DNA of 64,000 bases from Vespa crabro (taxonomy: Eukaryota; Arthropoda; Insecta; Hymenoptera; Vespidae). Shown here in pieces: positions 62,632 through 64,000 of this stretch. The position numbers and the translations under genes are program-made. The stretch spans positions 6,002,763-6,066,762 of the forward strand of contig NC_060959.1 in assembly GCF_910589235.1 (NCBI RefSeq), written 5' to 3'. Every line of letters begins with the position of its first letter. Position 1 is the stretch's first letter. The notes below the pieces were generated by a model. That model saw only the letters and a list, made by a program, of their open reading frames with translations. It did not search any database and was not told the DNA's origin.

Positions 62632-64000
62632 TGGAGAGAGAGCAAAAACATAGAAGCGAAAATGGTTCGTCATTCGGTATGTGGCAAAACCTACACTCTG
62701 TGCTTATAGTACTCGTACGTATCTCCTTGTACAATTTCCTTTCATTTACGAACTAGGAGGAAACTTATCGAGACATTTTTCTTCCGGCGAATTCATTAAA
62801 CATAAAAAAAAAATCGTATACATCATCGAGATCTAAATTTACAATTGCAATGAAGATTATATTAATGGCACAAGGACTTTTTTTTTTATTACGAAAAACA
62901 AATAGAAAAAGATAAAAGGAACCGAAAATAAAAATAAAAAAAAAAAAGAACGATTTATATTTTTTAACTGGATTTAATATTTTCTAAAAGTTTAAAATTT
63001 CCCTGGTAGATACGTACCTGTATATATATCTTATATTTACAGATCGTTATTAAATTAAAATATATCTATACAGAAATCGATCGTAAATATAATGAAATAT
63101 ACAGAATATATCCAATAATTAACGAATCTATCGGATATAATAACAAAACGATATTCTATTCCCATTTTATAAATGTTTATAGAACTATTGGCAAATATTT
63201 CAATTGGACTTATTGAATTAGATCTTATTAAAAATGAAAGATAGATAATAGGGAAATTCTTTAAAGTTGATGTTTGGGCTTTTTCTTAAGAAAAGTTTAC
63301 AAGCCAAGGTCAATTTAAGATCGTGCAAACATTTGTTTATATTCAGATAGTTTTAACGCAAATTTTATATCAGCAACGTCAATGTCAATGTCTATTTACT
63401 TTCGTAACGAATTATCTTTATATGTACCTTCGTAAGATTTTTTTATAATGGAAACTAAATGATAAATCAATAAGAACGAACGTTCGCAGGAGTTAATAAT
63501 AATTTTCTAAACGAACCTTATTAAAATAAATGCGAATAGCATAATGAACATCATCGAAATAATATAATTATCAATGATTACACGTCTCATTCGATTGAGA
63601 AAATAGATATAAATTCAATACGAATTAGATACGAATGGATATGAATCAAAAAGATCATATATATGTTCGAAACAATAAATATTGTTCCCTTAATAACGTG
63701 ACGATAATAAGACATCGATATAAAATCAAGTAGTCGAAATATTCGCAAATTTGTAGTTACTCAAGCATATTTGTTTACTTGCATAAGAAACAAATAATAA
63801 TACAAAATAATAATACAAAATAGTAATAATAATAATAATAATAAACAAGATCGTTAAAACGAAATTTGAACACCCTCGTTTCTGTATTTTTCAAAGAAAG
63901 GCAAGAGCAGTGCTAGGAATTCACAGAATTTAATTAAACGCGATGGAAAAAATATTTACACATCGTTGCACATATATAGTGGGCACGTACACGGAAAAAC
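57524..64000. other. Non-coding part of copy B to the window end
   Basis: Holds (CT)n at 58,311-58,401, the duplicated AT-rich segment at about 58,755-58,940, (GA)n at 59,085-59,160, the GC-rich block at 61,300-61,590, a copy-B-only segment at about 61,860-62,125, (GA)n at 62,573-62,640 and (AAT)n at 63,823-63,843. After about 63,735 no counterpart in copy A is seen. No coding exon seen. Confidence 0.55.
61300..61590. promoter_or_regulatory. GC-rich conserved block, copy B
   Basis: Counterpart of the copy-A block. The identical 82-bp core is at 61,440-61,521 and an E-box motif (CAACACGTGAG) lies near 61,311. Flanking sequence is more diverged than the core, suggesting constraint or conversion on the core. 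Confidence 0.4.

Larger units (their letters stand above)
53590..63735. repeat. Tandem segmental duplication, copy B
   Basis: The second copy, in the same orientation. It is diverged from copy A over most of its length by substitutions and microsatellite changes, except for one identical tract (56,459-57,523). Copy B has private segments at about 58,755-58,940 and 61,860-62,125 and lacks the copy-A MITE. Confidence 0.9.

Overview
The window looks like nuclear DNA of an insect. It is AT-rich, intron-rich and dense in (GA)n, (TA)n, (ATT)n and poly-A/T tracts, and the exons and protein families are arthropod. The composition and microsatellite load suggest an aculeate hymenopteran, possibly a vespid wasp; that placement is inference. 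I see no bacterial-type operon, CRISPR array, tRNA or rRNA.

Region 1 (about 500-31,170, + strand) is a sorbin/vinexin (CAP/Sorbs, ponsin) adaptor gene. I traced 24 coding exons by splice sites and reading phase. Every junction keeps frame and the sum is 9,810 nt (3,269 residues plus stop). It has a SoHo module, two very large insect-type disordered exons (4,954 and 1,944 nt) and three C-terminal SH3 domains. The 13-nt first exon and the acceptor of the 1,944-nt exon are the weakest parts.

Region 2 (34,022-40,921, - strand, tail to tail with Region 1) is a secreted ADAMTS metalloprotease of the ADAMTS2/3/14 type. It has 14 exons and 3,003 nt (1,000 aa): signal peptide, propeptide with a furin-type site, zinc protease domain, disintegrin-like, TSP1, Cys-rich, spacer and two more TSP1 repeats. 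A TATA-like promoter lies near 41,325.

Region 3 (about 41,985-63,735) is a roughly 10-kb tandem segmental duplication, A (41,985-52,060) and B (53,590-63,735), separated by about 1.5 kb of unpaired sequence. Each copy carries a three-exon Ly6/uPAR-family GPI-anchor-type gene on the - strand. Ly6-A is intact (167 aa). Ly6-B keeps all 12 cysteines but has a frame-breaking deletion in its signal-peptide exon. In the exon coding the first half of the Ly6 domain, amino-acid-changing differences far outnumber silent ones (26 versus 4 codons), which suggests diversifying evolution. A 1,065-bp tract that starts about 0.5 kb upstream of the Ly6 start codons is identical in A and B although its surroundings are clearly diverged, which points to gene conversion or an assembly effect. 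Copy A also carries a 258-bp piggyBac-type MITE (TTAA target duplication, 16-bp terminal inverted repeats) whose intact empty site is preserved in copy B. Each copy also has a GC-rich conserved block and a + strand mini-ORF with conserved splice sites.

The three gene families are a cytoskeletal/adhesion adaptor, an extracellular-matrix protease and cell-surface Ly6 proteins. Nothing in the sequence shows that they act together; the clearest novelty is the Ly6 duplication.
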